From JBFMCT01 sp046565765 (GTDB taxonomy: Bacteria > Actinomycetota > Acidimicrobiia > Acidimicrobiales > AC-14): 64,000 bases of DNA. The stretch is taken from NCBI GenBank assembly GCA_046565765.1, contig JBKHXX010000038.1:19019-83018 (forward strand), written 5' to 3'. Numbering within the stretch: position 1 is the first letter of the stretch; every line of letters begins with the position of its first letter. This document shows positions 1 through 9,400 of this stretch, piece by piece. Made by a program: the position numbers and the translations under genes. The notes beneath the pieces are model-generated. The model had not been told where the DNA came from and made no database searches. It was given only the letters and a program-made list of their open reading frames with translations.

Positions 1-2
1 AC

Positions 3-578
3 ACAACCACCTATGCCCAGATCGACCAGCGCCTCGCCGAACTGGCGGGCACCTGGACGCTGGATGCCAGCCACACGTCGATGGAGCTCTCGGTGCGCCA
101 CATGATGGTCGCCACCGTGCGTGGTCGGGTCGACCCGCTCAGCGGCACCTTGTTCCTCGCCACCGACGACCCCAGCTCGTCCTACGTCGAGGTGGAGATC
201 GACGCCTCGTCGATCAACACCGGCCACGCCGACCGCGACGCCCACCTGCGCTCGCCCGACTTCCTCGACGTCGACCGCTTCCCCACCATGCGGTTCCGCT
301 CGACGGAGATCGACGACCGCGGCGACGGCACCTTCCGCCTGCGGGGCGACCTGACCGTCAAGGACGTGACCAAGCCGGTCTCGCTGGAGTGCGAGTTCGG
401 CGGCGTGGTGCGCGACCCCTACGGCAACGACCGCATCGGGTTCTCCGCCACCGGCACCATCGACCGCACCGAGTTCGGCCTGCGCTGGAACGCGGCCCTG
501 GAGACGGGCGGCGTGGTCGTGGGCGACAAGGTCAAGCTCGCCCTCGACGCCGAGTTCACCAAGCCGGCCGAGAGCTGA
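3..578 (+). CDS. YceI-family periplasmic/lipocalin-like protein, 5' incomplete
   Basis: The reading frame is open from base 3 and has no start in the window, so the gene begins upstream. The visible 191 residues contain the YceI opening pattern GTWTLDASHTSMELSVRHMM, followed by the strand-rich body with D-x-H-L-R-SPDFLD and FPTMRF-type motifs. YceI proteins form a lipocalin-like barrel that binds isoprenoid or fatty lipids; the specific ligand here is unknown. An ATG at base 81 exists but would cut off the conserved first strand, so it is not the true start. The gene converges on the next one, with a 47-base palindrome between the two stops. Confidence 0.88.
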   Translation, partial: TTTYAQIDQRLAELAGTWTLDASHTSMELSVRHMMVATVRGRVDPLSGTLFLATDDPSSSYVEVEIDASSINTGHADRDAHLRSPDFLDVDRFPTMRFRSTEIDDRGDGTFRLRGDLTVKDVTKPVSLECEFGGVVRDPYGNDRIGFSATGTIDRTEFGLRWNAALETGGVVVGDKVKLALDAEFTKPAES

Positions 579-581
579 CCG

Positions 582-628
582 TTTTGGGGCGCCCTAGCCA
601 CGTCAGACGTGGTTGAGGCGCCCCAAAA
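582..628. repeat. 47-base palindromic repeat, copy A
   Basis: The element opens with TTTTGGGGCG and closes with GCGCCCCAAAA, with an inner AGCCACG / CGTGGTT pair, so it folds into a long two-part stem. It lies 3 bases after the yceI stop and before the stop of the convergent gene, where it could end transcription from both sides. Three more copies of the same length occur at 10192, 37277 and 40109. Confidence 0.85.
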
Positions 629-646
629 CACCCGGGACCCGGGGGG

Positions 647-1861
647 TCAGAGCATTCGGAGGATGTCGGGGAGGGACAGCTTGGTGGCCACCTCAGAGCG
701 GCCCAGCGTGCGGTTCATGGCCCGCTGGGTGTCGTTGGCCAGCTTGACCACCTCCTCGGTGACCTGGCCGAACGTCTTGCCCTTGGCCGGGCCGCCGGGG
801 ATCACGGTGCGCACCAGGCGGGCGGGGTCGTTGGTGACGCCCGCGGCGGTGAGATTGTCGACGATGACCCGGAACATGCTGAGGGCCTCGCCGAAGCGGT
901 CCTGGAGCACGGTGAACTCGTGGAGGGCGGCGAAGTCCACGAGCCGGGCCAGCTCGCTGCGGTCGGGGTCGGCGCCGTGGCCGGTGAGGATGACGTCGAT
1001 CGTCCGCTCGATGAGCCGGGTCGGGGCGGCGCACACGCGGCCCGTGTCGGGGCGGACCAACTGGCGCTTCTCCTCGGCGTAGGCCACCACCTCGGCCGCC
1101 GTCATCTGCGCGTCGGCCCCCTTGTCGTTCTCGAGGGCCACCGAGAAGCTGAACAGCCCCCGGCTGGCCTTGAAGATCGAGGCGATGAACGGGGCCATGG
1201 CGCCGTGGGGCGGTATGGGGTCGTCGCCCCGGTGGAACAGGACGTGGACCAGGTTCACGCCCAGGTAGCTCGTCCAGTAGAGGCGACGGGGCGCGCCCGG
1301 CTGGGGCGGGAGGTTGGCGGCCAACCAGGCGAAGCCGTTGAGGATGGCGGCCGTGTCGTGGCGGAGGGCCTCGTAGGCGGCCACGTTCATCTGGCCGCCC
1401 AGGCGCGACGGCGTGTCGGCGTAGGGGGCGGGCTCGGTCTCCATGGAGATCCCCGCCTTCTGGGCCTTGCGGATGGCGGGCTTGGGCGCCGAGTCCTCCA
1501 GCAGCAGCCGTCCCGACGAGTCGGTCTGGTCGGTGAGGGTGAGCATCTGGCTCAGGCGCAGGCCGGGGCGGCGGCTCCCCGGGGAAGCGGGCCGAGGCCT
1601 CCCACCGGGCTCGAGCGAGGCGGAGGCGGCGGGGGCGGCCGGGGCGGCCGGGGCGGCCGGGGCGGCGGGACCGTCGCCGATGCGCTCCAGCACCTCGCCG
1701 CGGGCCCCCTTCACCACCACGATCGAGCCCAGCTCCTGGGCTGCGCTCACCGCTTCGGTACGGGAGGAGTGGCGGCTGTGGCGGGCGCCCGAACCGTCGG
1801 CGCGGACGTCCCAGCCCCCGACGACGTTGGGCTCAACGACCCAGGTTGCGGTTGGGCTCAC
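647..1861 (-). CDS. Unknown protein with DUF2188-like N-terminus
   Basis: 404 residues from a GTG start. The first 60 residues (TWVVEPNVVGGWDVRADGSG, then an alternating helix/strand pattern) resemble the small DUF2188 module. A low-complexity linker of repeated Ala-Ala-Pro follows at about residues 68-85. The remaining 280 residues are mostly helical, with no motif I recognise, no signal peptide and no membrane segment. The start overlaps the 3' end of the upstream DUF3566 gene by 29 bases, which suggests coupled translation. No function is assigned. Confidence 0.75.
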   Translation of the reverse strand: MSPTATWVVEPNVVGGWDVRADGSGARHSRHSSRTEAVSAAQELGSIVVVKGARGEVLERIGDGPAAPAAPAAPAAPAASASLEPGGRPRPASPGSRRPGLRLSQMLTLTDQTDSSGRLLLEDSAPKPAIRKAQKAGISMETEPAPYADTPSRLGGQMNVAAYEALRHDTAAILNGFAWLAANLPPQPGAPRRLYWTSYLGVNLVHVLFHRGDDPIPPHGAMAPFIASIFKASRGLFSFSVALENDKGADAQMTAAEVVAYAEEKRQLVRPDTGRVCAAPTRLIERTIDVILTGHGADPDRSELARLVDFAALHEFTVLQDRFGEALSMFRVIVDNLTAAGVTNDPARLVRTVIPGGPAKGKTFGQVTEEVVKLANDTQRAMNRTLGRSEVATKLSLPDILRML

Positions 1862-2393
1862 GTCTCCCTGCCGGTGGCCGGCGGCGGCTGCTGCTTCGGC
1901 TGCGGCGGCGAGGGCGTTCCTCCACGCTGATGCCGATGCCGCCCACCACGTCGCTGATCAGGTTGAACAGCACCGCCATCAGGACGTTCCCGAGGCTGCC
2001 GACCACCACCAAGATGGCCCCACCGATGACCGACGAGCGCAGCAGCTGGTCGGCCTTGAACCGGAAGTTGTCGGACGCGATCAGCTCGCCGATGAAGCTC
2101 TCGATGTTGCCCCGCACCCCCGAGGCGGTGGCGATCGACCACAGCACGATGCCGGCGACCAGGATCACGAAGTAGGCGCTGGTGAACAGCAGGACGGAGA
2201 ACTTCAGGATCGTCCACGGGTCGACGCGGCGGATGATCAGGCGGCTGCGCCGGCCCTGAACGGTGCGCCCGGGCTGGGTCGGCTCCTCGGACGGGTCGGC
2301 GGCGGCGCGCCGCTCGGGGCGGGGATCGCCCGTGCCGCGCCGGTTCCCCGTGGCCCGTTCGAGCCACCCTGCCACCTTCGCCATTGCAACCAT
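1833..2393 (-). CDS. DUF3566 membrane protein
   Basis: 186 residues. A basic, disordered N-terminus of about 55 residues precedes RRVDPWTILKFSVLLF, the characteristic DUF3566 entry, then two membrane segments (about residues 62-88 and 120-146). In mycobacteria and other actinobacteria this family follows gyrA directly; here a plus-strand block of other genes separates them. The family is an actinobacterial membrane protein of unclear role, possibly cell-envelope related. ATG at 2393 was taken as the start; a second ATG three codons later is equally possible. Confidence 0.85.
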   Translation of the reverse strand: MVAMAKVAGWLERATGNRRGTGDPRPERRAAADPSEEPTQPGRTVQGRRSRLIIRRVDPWTILKFSVLLFTSAYFVILVAGIVLWSIATASGVRGNIESFIGELIASDNFRFKADQLLRSSVIGGAILVVVGSLGNVLMAVLFNLISDVVGGIGISVEERPRRRSRSSSRRRPPAGRREPNRNLGR

Positions 2394-2422
2394 GCTCGCG
2401 CCGATGAGCTACCCCGCGGTAC

Positions 2423-2731
2423 TCACCCGGAACCGGCGCCCTCCCGGCGGGCCCGACCGACGGCTTCGGCGGGGCCGATGCGGACGGTTACCCGGGTGTC
2501 ACGACCGTGCCGCTCGTAGCCGACGACGGTGGCGCCGTTGGCCGCCGCCACCTCTCTGGCCGCCGCCTCGCCCTCGGCCGCGCCGGCCAGGGCGGCCGCG
2601 TCGGCGGCGGTGCGGGCCGCGGTGCGGGCCACCGCCGCCTCGCCCAACCGCCCCAGCAGGATCGCTCCGCCACCGGCCACCACCATGGCCAGGGCGATCA
2701 GGGGGAGCACCGCTCCTCGTTCCGTGCGCAT
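2423..2731 (-). CDS. TadE/TadG-like small secreted or pilus-associated protein
   Basis: 102 residues. The N-terminus MRTERGAVLPLIALAMVVAG is a short basic segment with RGA then a hydrophobic helix, as in TadE/TadG-type and Rv3654c-like proteins that are membrane anchored or exported by type II/IV-like machinery. ARTAADAAALAGA is the typical helix after it. The start at 2731 is chosen because GGAGGAGG lies 8 bases upstream; a GTG at 2785 would add 18 residues but has no such site. No other tad genes are seen nearby. Confidence 0.7.
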   Translation of the reverse strand: MRTERGAVLPLIALAMVVAGGGAILLGRLGEAAVARTAARTAADAAALAGAAEGEAAAREVAAANGATVVGYERHGRDTRVTVRIGPAEAVGRARREGAGSG

Positions 2732-2826
2732 CGGGCGCACCTCCTCCGCGAAGGACCTACGCGCGGGGGAAGCGGTCACGCTCACCCTACCGGTTCGGGA
2801 GGACAGGCGACGGGTACGCGGAAGGC

Positions 2827-3366
2827 ATGGCCAGCGCTTCCAAGGGGTTCGGTCGGTCCACGTCGGTCGAGGCGGAGGCGGTCAGCGCCGACCTGCGCCG
2901 CGGGGACGACGGGTGGCTCCGCCGGCGGAGGAACGTGGCGGCCCTGTCGCTCTCGGCCATGGGGTCCATGGGAGTGGTCGCGGCCTACCAGTTCGGGCTT
3001 CTCCGGCGCCCGCCCGAGCCCCGGATCCGGCTGCTCGACGCCCAGAAGGTGGACGCCTCGGGCGAGGCCTACCAGTTCCTCAAGACGCCCGACGCGGCGG
3101 TGGGGCTGGCCAGCTACGCGGCCACGCTGGCCTTGGCCGGCATGGGCGACCGCAACCGGGCCCGCACCCGGCCCTGGGTGCCGCTGGCCCTGGCCGCCAA
3201 GGTCGGCCTGGACGCGGTGTCGGGCGTGCTGCTCACCGCCGAACAGGCGTCCAAGCACCGCCGGTTCTGCAGCTGGTGCCTGGCCGCGTCGGCGGCCAGC
3301 GTGGCCATGGTCCCCCAGGTCCTCCCCGAGGCCCGGGAGGCCTGGCATCGCCTGCGCCGTGGCTGA
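2827..3366 (+). CDS. VKOR-like membrane protein
   Basis: 179 residues with several hydrophobic segments and a CxxC (FCSWC, near residue 145) at the start of the last one. The pattern 'K-V-D-A-S-G-E-A-Y, then PDA, then FCSWC' resembles the vitamin K epoxide reductase family, which oxidises DsbA-like partners in the membrane using quinones. The first helical pair and loop cysteines of classical VKOR are not obvious, so this may be a divergent member. The ORF is open further upstream, but that part is the shadow of minus-strand genes. The stop overlaps the next GTG by 8 bases. Confidence 0.65.
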   Translation: MASASKGFGRSTSVEAEAVSADLRRGDDGWLRRRRNVAALSLSAMGSMGVVAAYQFGLLRRPPEPRIRLLDAQKVDASGEAYQFLKTPDAAVGLASYAATLALAGMGDRNRARTRPWVPLALAAKVGLDAVSGVLLTAEQASKHRRFCSWCLAASAASVAMVPQVLPEAREAWHRLRRG

Positions 3367-5113
3367 GGCGGTGGCCCTCGCGGCATCGCACGCACCCGCC
3401 CCGGCCACCCCCTACCCCATCGCCGCCCACCGGCTGGTGGGAGGCGGACGGTCGGCCGCCTTGCTGCGTCCCGACGGCGAGGTCGACTGGTGGTGCGCGC
3501 CCGACCCCGACTCGCCACCGGTCCTGTGGTCGCTGCTCGACCCGGTGCGGGGGACGTCCGCCCGCTGGCTCGACGCCCGCATGGTGCGGGCCTCGGAGGA
3601 CCCCGCCGGCCCCACCGCCCGCACCACGCTGGCCCTCCTGGGCAACGGGCGGCGCTTCACGTGCTGGGACGGCGTGCTCGAATTGGACGGGTCGGTCGTG
3701 CTGGCCCGGCTCGTGCGGGGCGAGGACGGGAACGTGGAGGTCACCCACGAGGTGGGCGGGGTGACGTCGAGCCTCGTGGCGCCGGCCGGCCGGTGGGCGG
3801 GGCTGGTGGTGGGGCCGGGGCCGTCGGTCCGGCCCGCTGACGAGCGGGTGGAGACGCTGCTCGAGGAGGCGGAACGGGCGGCGGCAGCGGCCATGGAGCA
3901 CGTGCGGCTCCCGAAGCTCCATCCCGGGCGGGCGGCCGACGCCCTCGCCGTGCTGCGAGCGTGCACCTACGAGCCGACGGGCGCGGTGGTGGCGGCGGTC
4001 ACCACGTCGCTGCCCGAGGCACCCGGTGCCGGGCGGCAGTGGGACTACCGCTTCTCGTGGCTGCGGGACGCGTCGCTGGCCGTCTCGGTGGCGGCCCTCC
4101 TCGGCCAGAAGACGGGAGCCGAGCGCTACCTGCGCTTCGTGCGGAGGATCGTCGACGGCCACGGCGTGCCCGGTGTGCCGGTGACCGACGTCCGGGGGGG
4201 CGAAGTGCCGGCCGAGCGGGAGGTGCCCGGCCTGCGAGGGTGGGCCGGCTCGCAGCCGGTTCGAGTCGGCAACGAGGCGGCCGGCCAGCTCCAGTACGAC
4301 TCCCTCGGGCTGGTGCTCGAGGCCATCTCCGTCCACGTCCAGGCCGGCGGGTCGCTCGACGACGACACGTGGGCCACCGTGCGGCGGGTGGCCGGCGGCA
4401 TGGTCGATCACGGCGACCCCGGGCCGTCCTCGGGCATCTGGGAGCTCCGGGACGAGCGGCCGCTGGTGAGCGCCGACGTGGGCCGCTGGCTGGCCCTCGA
4501 CCGGGCGCTGTGGATCGCCCGAGGCTGGCGGGCCTGGGACGCCCTTGCCGACCGGCGGCGGTGGAAGCGGGAGCGGGACCGCAGCCGCGAGCGGGTGCTG
4601 GCCGCGCTGGGCGAGGACGGTTCGCTGCCCCAGTGGTACGGGCAGGACCCTCCCGTGCCCGACGCCTCGGCGCTGATGATCCCGATGTTCGGCATGCTGG
4701 GACGGTCCGACCCCCGGGCCGCCCGGCTCGTCGACTGGGTGGTGTCGCGGCTCGAGGCGTGGCCGTTCCTCTACCGCTACCCGCCCGGCAGCGACGGCCT
4801 GGACGGCCGGGAGGGCGCCTTCCTCCCCGTGTCGTGGTGGGCGGCAGGGGCGCTGGCCGCGGTGGGCCGGCTCGACGAGGCGGGTGAGCGGGTCGACGCC
4901 ATGTGCGCCCGCCTGCCCCGGCTGCTGGCCGAGGAGGTCGACCCGGTGGACGGGGCCGGCCTGGGCAATGTGCCCCTGGTCTGGTCGCACGCCGAGGCGG
5001 CCCGCACCATGTACCTGCTCGACGCCGCCCGCCGCCGGAAGCGGTGGGGGGCGACGGGGCTGTGGGTGTGGCGGCTGGGCCGCTACGCGTCGATGCGATG
5101 GGGGCGCTCATGA
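3359..5113 (+). CDS. Glycoside hydrolase family 15 (glucoamylase/trehalase type)
   Basis: 584 residues from GTG 3359, which overlaps the previous stop. GH15 hallmarks appear in order: an N-terminal beta domain starting PYPIAAHRLVGGGRSAALL with DGEVDWWCAP, the substrate-loop motif WDYRFSWLRDAS near residue 228, GIWELRDERP near residue 360 carrying the likely general acid Glu, and LGNVPLVWSHAEAA near the end. Family members release glucose from starch-like glucans or cleave trehalose in the cytoplasm; the sequence alone does not decide between them. It is followed by an SDR gene with an ATGA overlap, so the two are probably co-transcribed. Confidence 0.88.
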   Translation: MAEAVALAASHAPAPATPYPIAAHRLVGGGRSAALLRPDGEVDWWCAPDPDSPPVLWSLLDPVRGTSARWLDARMVRASEDPAGPTARTTLALLGNGRRFTCWDGVLELDGSVVLARLVRGEDGNVEVTHEVGGVTSSLVAPAGRWAGLVVGPGPSVRPADERVETLLEEAERAAAAAMEHVRLPKLHPGRAADALAVLRACTYEPTGAVVAAVTTSLPEAPGAGRQWDYRFSWLRDASLAVSVAALLGQKTGAERYLRFVRRIVDGHGVPGVPVTDVRGGEVPAEREVPGLRGWAGSQPVRVGNEAAGQLQYDSLGLVLEAISVHVQAGGSLDDDTWATVRRVAGGMVDHGDPGPSSGIWELRDERPLVSADVGRWLALDRALWIARGWRAWDALADRRRWKRERDRSRERVLAALGEDGSLPQWYGQDPPVPDASALMIPMFGMLGRSDPRAARLVDWVVSRLEAWPFLYRYPPGSDGLDGREGAFLPVSWWAAGALAAVGRLDEAGERVDAMCARLPRLLAEEVDPVDGAGLGNVPLVWSHAEAARTMYLLDAARRRKRWGATGLWVWRLGRYASMRWGRS

Positions 5114-6102
5114 GCGGCGGTCAGGTCGTGGTGGTCACCGGGGCGGCGGGCGGGGTGGGGCGGGCCATCGCGGTGGCCTTCGCCGAGCGGGGCGCGGCGG
5201 TGGGGCTGCTGGCCCGGGGCGAGGCGGGGTTGAAGGGGGCGGCGGCGGACGTGGAGGCGGCCGGTGGGCGGGCCCTCGTCGTGCCCACCGACGTGGCCGA
5301 CGCCGAGGCGGTGGAGGCGGCGGCGGAGCGGGTCGAGGCCGAGCTCGGGCCTCTCGACGTGTGGGTCAACAACGCCATGTCCACCGTGTTCTCGTCGTTC
5401 GTCGACCTGTCGCCCGAGGAGTACCGGCGGGCGACCGACGTGACCTACCACGGGGCGGTGTGGGGCACGATGGCCGCCCTGCGGCGCATGCGCCCCCGTG
5501 ACCGGGGGTCGATCGTGCAGGTGGGCTCGGCCCTCGCCTACCGGGCCATCCCGTTGCAGGCCGCCTACTGCGGGGCCAAGTTCGCCATGCGGGGCTTCAC
5601 CGACTCCCTGCGCACCGAGCTGATGGCCGAGGGCAGCAACGTGCGGCTGACCACCGTGCACCTGCCCGCCGTCAACACTCCCCAGTTCGGGTGGTGCCGC
5701 TCCAAGCTGCCCAAGCACCCCCGCCCGGTGGCCCCCGTCTTCCAGCCCGAGGTGGCGGCCGAGGCGGTGGTGTGGGCGGCGGCCCACGACCGCCGGGAGC
5801 TGACGGTGGGGGCCCGGGCCGTGCTCACCATCCTGGGGGCCAAGCTCTCGCCCCACACCCTCGACCACCTGCTGGCCCGCACGGGGATCGACGGCCAGCA
5901 GATGCCCGACCACCCGGTGCCCGGCGTGCGGGCCGGCAACCTCCACGAGCCGTGCGACGCCGAGTCCGACGTGGGGGCCCACGGCATCTTCGGCGACGAG
6001 TCCTACGCCAAGAGCAGCCAGTTGGCGCTCAACACCCGCTTCGCTAGACGCCTTGGTGGCGCACGACTCCTGGGCGCGGCGTTGAGCCGGGTCCTGAGAT
6101 AG
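5110..6102 (+). CDS. Short-chain dehydrogenase/reductase
   Basis: 330 residues. The Rossmann glycine motif VTGAAGGVGRAIA lies near the N-terminus, followed by the structural motif NNAMS (NNAG equivalent), a catalytic Ser in VGSALAY and the YCGAK (YxxxK) pair. The C-terminal 90 residues extend beyond the usual SDR core and may be a substrate lid. The substrate is unknown. The ATG overlaps the stop of the GH15 gene. Its 3' end overlaps the convergent gene by about 59 bases. Confidence 0.88.
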   Translation: MSGGQVVVVTGAAGGVGRAIAVAFAERGAAVGLLARGEAGLKGAAADVEAAGGRALVVPTDVADAEAVEAAAERVEAELGPLDVWVNNAMSTVFSSFVDLSPEEYRRATDVTYHGAVWGTMAALRRMRPRDRGSIVQVGSALAYRAIPLQAAYCGAKFAMRGFTDSLRTELMAEGSNVRLTTVHLPAVNTPQFGWCRSKLPKHPRPVAPVFQPEVAAEAVVWAAAHDRRELTVGARAVLTILGAKLSPHTLDHLLARTGIDGQQMPDHPVPGVRAGNLHEPCDAESDVGAHGIFGDESYAKSSQLALNTRFARRLGGARLLGAALSRVLR

Positions 6103-6499
6103 CGGCCATCTTCGAGGGCCACACCAGGTTCGACGCCTGGCCCACGGCCACGCCGACCACGTCGGCGGCCAGGACCGACAGGAGACGGCGCCGGTCGCTG
6201 CCCCGCAGGTCGACCACATGCGACACCACGGCGAGGACCGCCAGGGGTGCGGCCGCGGCCGGCATCTCCTGGGCCGCGCCGGCGGTGAACGACACGTCGC
6301 ACCCGGCCAGGCCCCGCTCGACGGGGAGGCGCTTGCCGAGCAGCGGGCGGAGCACGAAGTTGACCACCAGGGCGCAGACTGCGTAGCAGGCGCCGCCCCT
6401 GATGGCGGCCTTCCGGCCCTCCTTGCCGCCGGCGGCGACCAGCCCGCCCGCGGCCACACCCCACGCCGGCCCGTTGAGCAGGCGCCGCAGCACGGTCAC
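6044..6499 (-). CDS. Small membrane protein, degenerate PAP2-like
   Basis: 151 residues, with a GTG start overlapping the gyrA stop (GTGA), so it is the last gene of the gyrase operon. Three to four hydrophobic segments are visible. The stretch NFVLRPLLGKRLPVER followed by SFTAGAAQE occupies the positions of the PAP2 motifs K-x6-RP and PSGH, but the key His is absent. It may be a catalytically dead PAP2-like protein or an unrelated membrane protein. The assignment is tentative. Confidence 0.55.
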   Translation of the reverse strand: MTVLRRLLNGPAWGVAAGGLVAAGGKEGRKAAIRGGACYAVCALVVNFVLRPLLGKRLPVERGLAGCDVSFTAGAAQEMPAAAAPLAVLAVVSHVVDLRGSDRRRLLSVLAADVVGVAVGQASNLVWPSKMAAISGPGSTPRPGVVRHQGV

Positions 6500-9400
6500 T
6501 CCTCGGTGGAGAGGACGGGGGCCACGCCCGCCACCGTCTGGCCCTCTTGCAGGTCCATGATCTTGACGCCGGTGGCGTCGCGGCCCTGGGACGAGATGCC
6601 CGACACCCGCTGGCGGTTGGTGATGCCGGTGGACGACACCAGCAGGATCTCGTCGTCGGGGCTCACCATGAAGGCGGCGACGACGTAGCCGCGCCGGGCG
6701 GTGAGGCGGATGCCCTTCACGCCCAACGTGCCGCGCCCCTTCTTGGGGAAGCGCTCGACCTTGGTGCGCTTGCCGAAGCCGGCGTCGGTGATGATGAGGA
6801 TGTCGCAGCCGTCGCGGGCCACGTCGCACGACACGACCTCGTCGTCGTCGCGCAGGCGCATGCCGATCACGCCCTGGGCGGCCCGGCCGCTGGCCCGCAC
6901 CTCGTCCTCGTCGAAGCGGATGGTCATGCCCGTGCGGCTGACCATGAAGATGTCGTCGCCCTCGTTGGTCTGGATGACCCGCACCAGCTCGTCGCCGTCC
7001 TTGAGGTTGATGGCGATGATGCCGGCCCGCAGCGACGAGTCGTACTCGGTGAAGCGGGTCTTCTTGACCTGCCCCCGCTTGGTGGCGAAGAACAGGTAGC
7101 GGCTGGTCTCGTAGTCGCGCGTGTCGATGACGGCCTGGATGCGCTCGTCGGGGGCCAGCGGAAGGAGGTTGACGATGGCCGTGCCCCGGGCGGTGCGCTC
7201 CTTCATGGGGATCTCGTGGGCCCGCAGCCGGTACACCCGGCCCCGGTTGGAGAAGAAGAGCAGGTAGGCGTGGGCGGTGGTGTGGAGGATGCGGGTGACG
7301 TAGTCGTTGTCCTTGAGCTTGGTGCCCGAGATGCCCCGACCGCCGCGGCCCTGGGGGCGGAAGGCGTCGGCCGAGACGGTCTTGATGTAGCCCGCCTTGG
7401 TCATGGTGACGACCAGCTCCTCGTCGTCGATGAGGTCGAGGTTGTCGAGGTCGCCGGGGTCGAAGGTGATCTCGGCCAGGCGGGGCGACGCCCACTTGTC
7501 GCGGCTCTCGCCCAGCTCGCTCTTGATCACCCCCCGGAGCACGACCGGGTCGCCCAGGATGGCCTCCAGCTCGGCGATGGTGGTCCGCAGCTTGGCCATC
7601 TCGTCCTCGTACTCCGACCGGCTCAGGCGGGTGAGGCGGGCCAGCGTCATGTCGAGGATGTGCTCGGCCTGCTCCTCGCTGAACTCGAAGGGCTCGGCCA
7701 TGAGCCGGCGGCGGGCGTCGGCCTTGTCCTCCGAGGCCCGGATCGTCTCGATGATGAGGTCGATCATGTCGAGGGCCTTGAGCAGGCCTTCGACGATGTG
7801 GGCCCGGGCGTTGGCCTTGGCCAGGCGGAACTCCGAGCGGCGCGTGATGACCTCGACCTGGTGGTCGACGTAGGCGCCCAGGAGCTGGGCCAGGTTGAGG
7901 GTGCGGGGCACGCCGTCGACGAGGGCCACCGAGTTCACCGCGAAGTTGGTCTGCAGCGGCGTGTACTTGTAGAGGTTGTTGAGCACGACGTTGGCGTTGG
8001 CGTCGCGCTTGAGGTAGATCACGATGCGAGTGAGGCCCTTGGCCGACAGGTTGTCGATGTCGCGGATGCCTTCGAGCTGGCGGCTGTCGACCAGCTCCTG
8101 AATCTTCTCGGCCACCGCCCGCACGCTCACCTGGTAAGGCAGCTCGGTGACGACGATCTCCTCGCCCCGCTTGCCCTCCACGATCTCCGCCTTGGCCCGC
8201 ATCTTGATCGAGCCCCGGCCGGTGCGGTAGGCGTCGAGGATGCCCTGGCGGCCGAGGATGTAGCCGCCGGTGGGGAAGTCGGGGCCCTTGACGAACTGCA
8301 TGAGGTCGTCGGGTGTGGCGTCGGGGTGGTCGACGAGGTGCACGGTGGCGTCGACCACCTCGCCCAGGTTGTGGGGTGGGATGTTGGTGGCCATGGCCAC
8401 CGCGATGCCCTGGCTGCCGTTCACCAGCAGGTTGGGGAACCGGGCCGGCAGGACCACCGGCTCGCGGAACTCGCCCGAGTAGTTCTCGGCGAAGTCGACG
8501 GTGTCCTCGTTGATCCCGGCCATGAGCTGCATGGCCAGCGGGCTGAGCCGGCACTCGGTGTTGTGATTGACGAAGCCGTTGGCAATGAACGAATGACAGT
8601 CGCTGTCGACCCGGATCGAGTAGACGGGCTGCACGCCCGCGGCTTCAACTGAGGCGACGGTCGCGTAGTAGTAGCCCGACTCGACTAGCGGCCGCACCAC
8701 CGCTCGCACTTCCTCGGACTCGATCATCGACCAGATCGCCTCAGCATCCCGCTCCCACCGCTCCACCCGGTCGATGTTGTGCTTCGCCAGCGAACCTCCG
8801 GGTCCGCGACCGCACTCCTGCCGGATGTAGTCGGCGACGAAAGGGATCCGGTCCCGAGACAGAGCCGAGCTACGAGATGGAATGGTGAGAAGGCGGGCAC
8901 GCAATACGGCCTGCTTGCGTCCCCAGAACCCGACATTTCCGGCGAAGGCGCGGCAGTTCCGCCTGTTGTTGATGGCAAGCCGGACCTCACCGGTAGGACA
9001 GGTTCGAGCGCGCGACACCACGCCGAATTCCAGAAGAAGCTGTTGGATGTCCTGCACCAACCCGAGGCTGCGACTGGAGTAGTAGATAGCGAGCGAGCGA
9101 CGCTCGGACAGGCCCATCGACCCGTCCCCTTCGAACAGGGCCTGGAGAAACGCACGCTTGAGGCCCGGACTGCCTTCCCAGACGAAACGAGGGACCCGCT
9201 TCTGTGCGCTCCTCTTTCCGGCTAGCTCGGCGAGGGGACTGGCTAAGAGGTGGCCGACCTTCTGCACGTCGAGCTCATGGATGGTCCGGCCCGAGGCAAG
9301 CTGCCGGGAGTAGACGTACCGCGGCCCGCCCACCACCTCGTCGTAAGAGGCCACCACCTCTTCGAAGAAGAGGGGATCGGTGTTGTTGAATCGGGCCCGA

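Noticed and set aside
1620..1680. GC-rich tandem repeat as a regulatory element
   Set aside because: It encodes Ala-Ala-Pro repeats inside the 647-1861 gene; similar tracts are in DnaA and the protein at 38770.
2263..2826. Longer 5' end for the VKOR-like gene
   Set aside because: The extra 188 codons are antisense to DUF3566 and the TadE-like gene and are Arg/Pro-rich.
3233..4990. Minus-strand ORF of 585 codons opposite GH15
   Set aside because: No motif, composition of a GC-rich shadow; GH15 motifs on the plus strand explain the region.
6547..8652. Plus-strand ORF of 701 codons opposite gyrA
   Set aside because: Antisense shadow of a well recognised gyrA.
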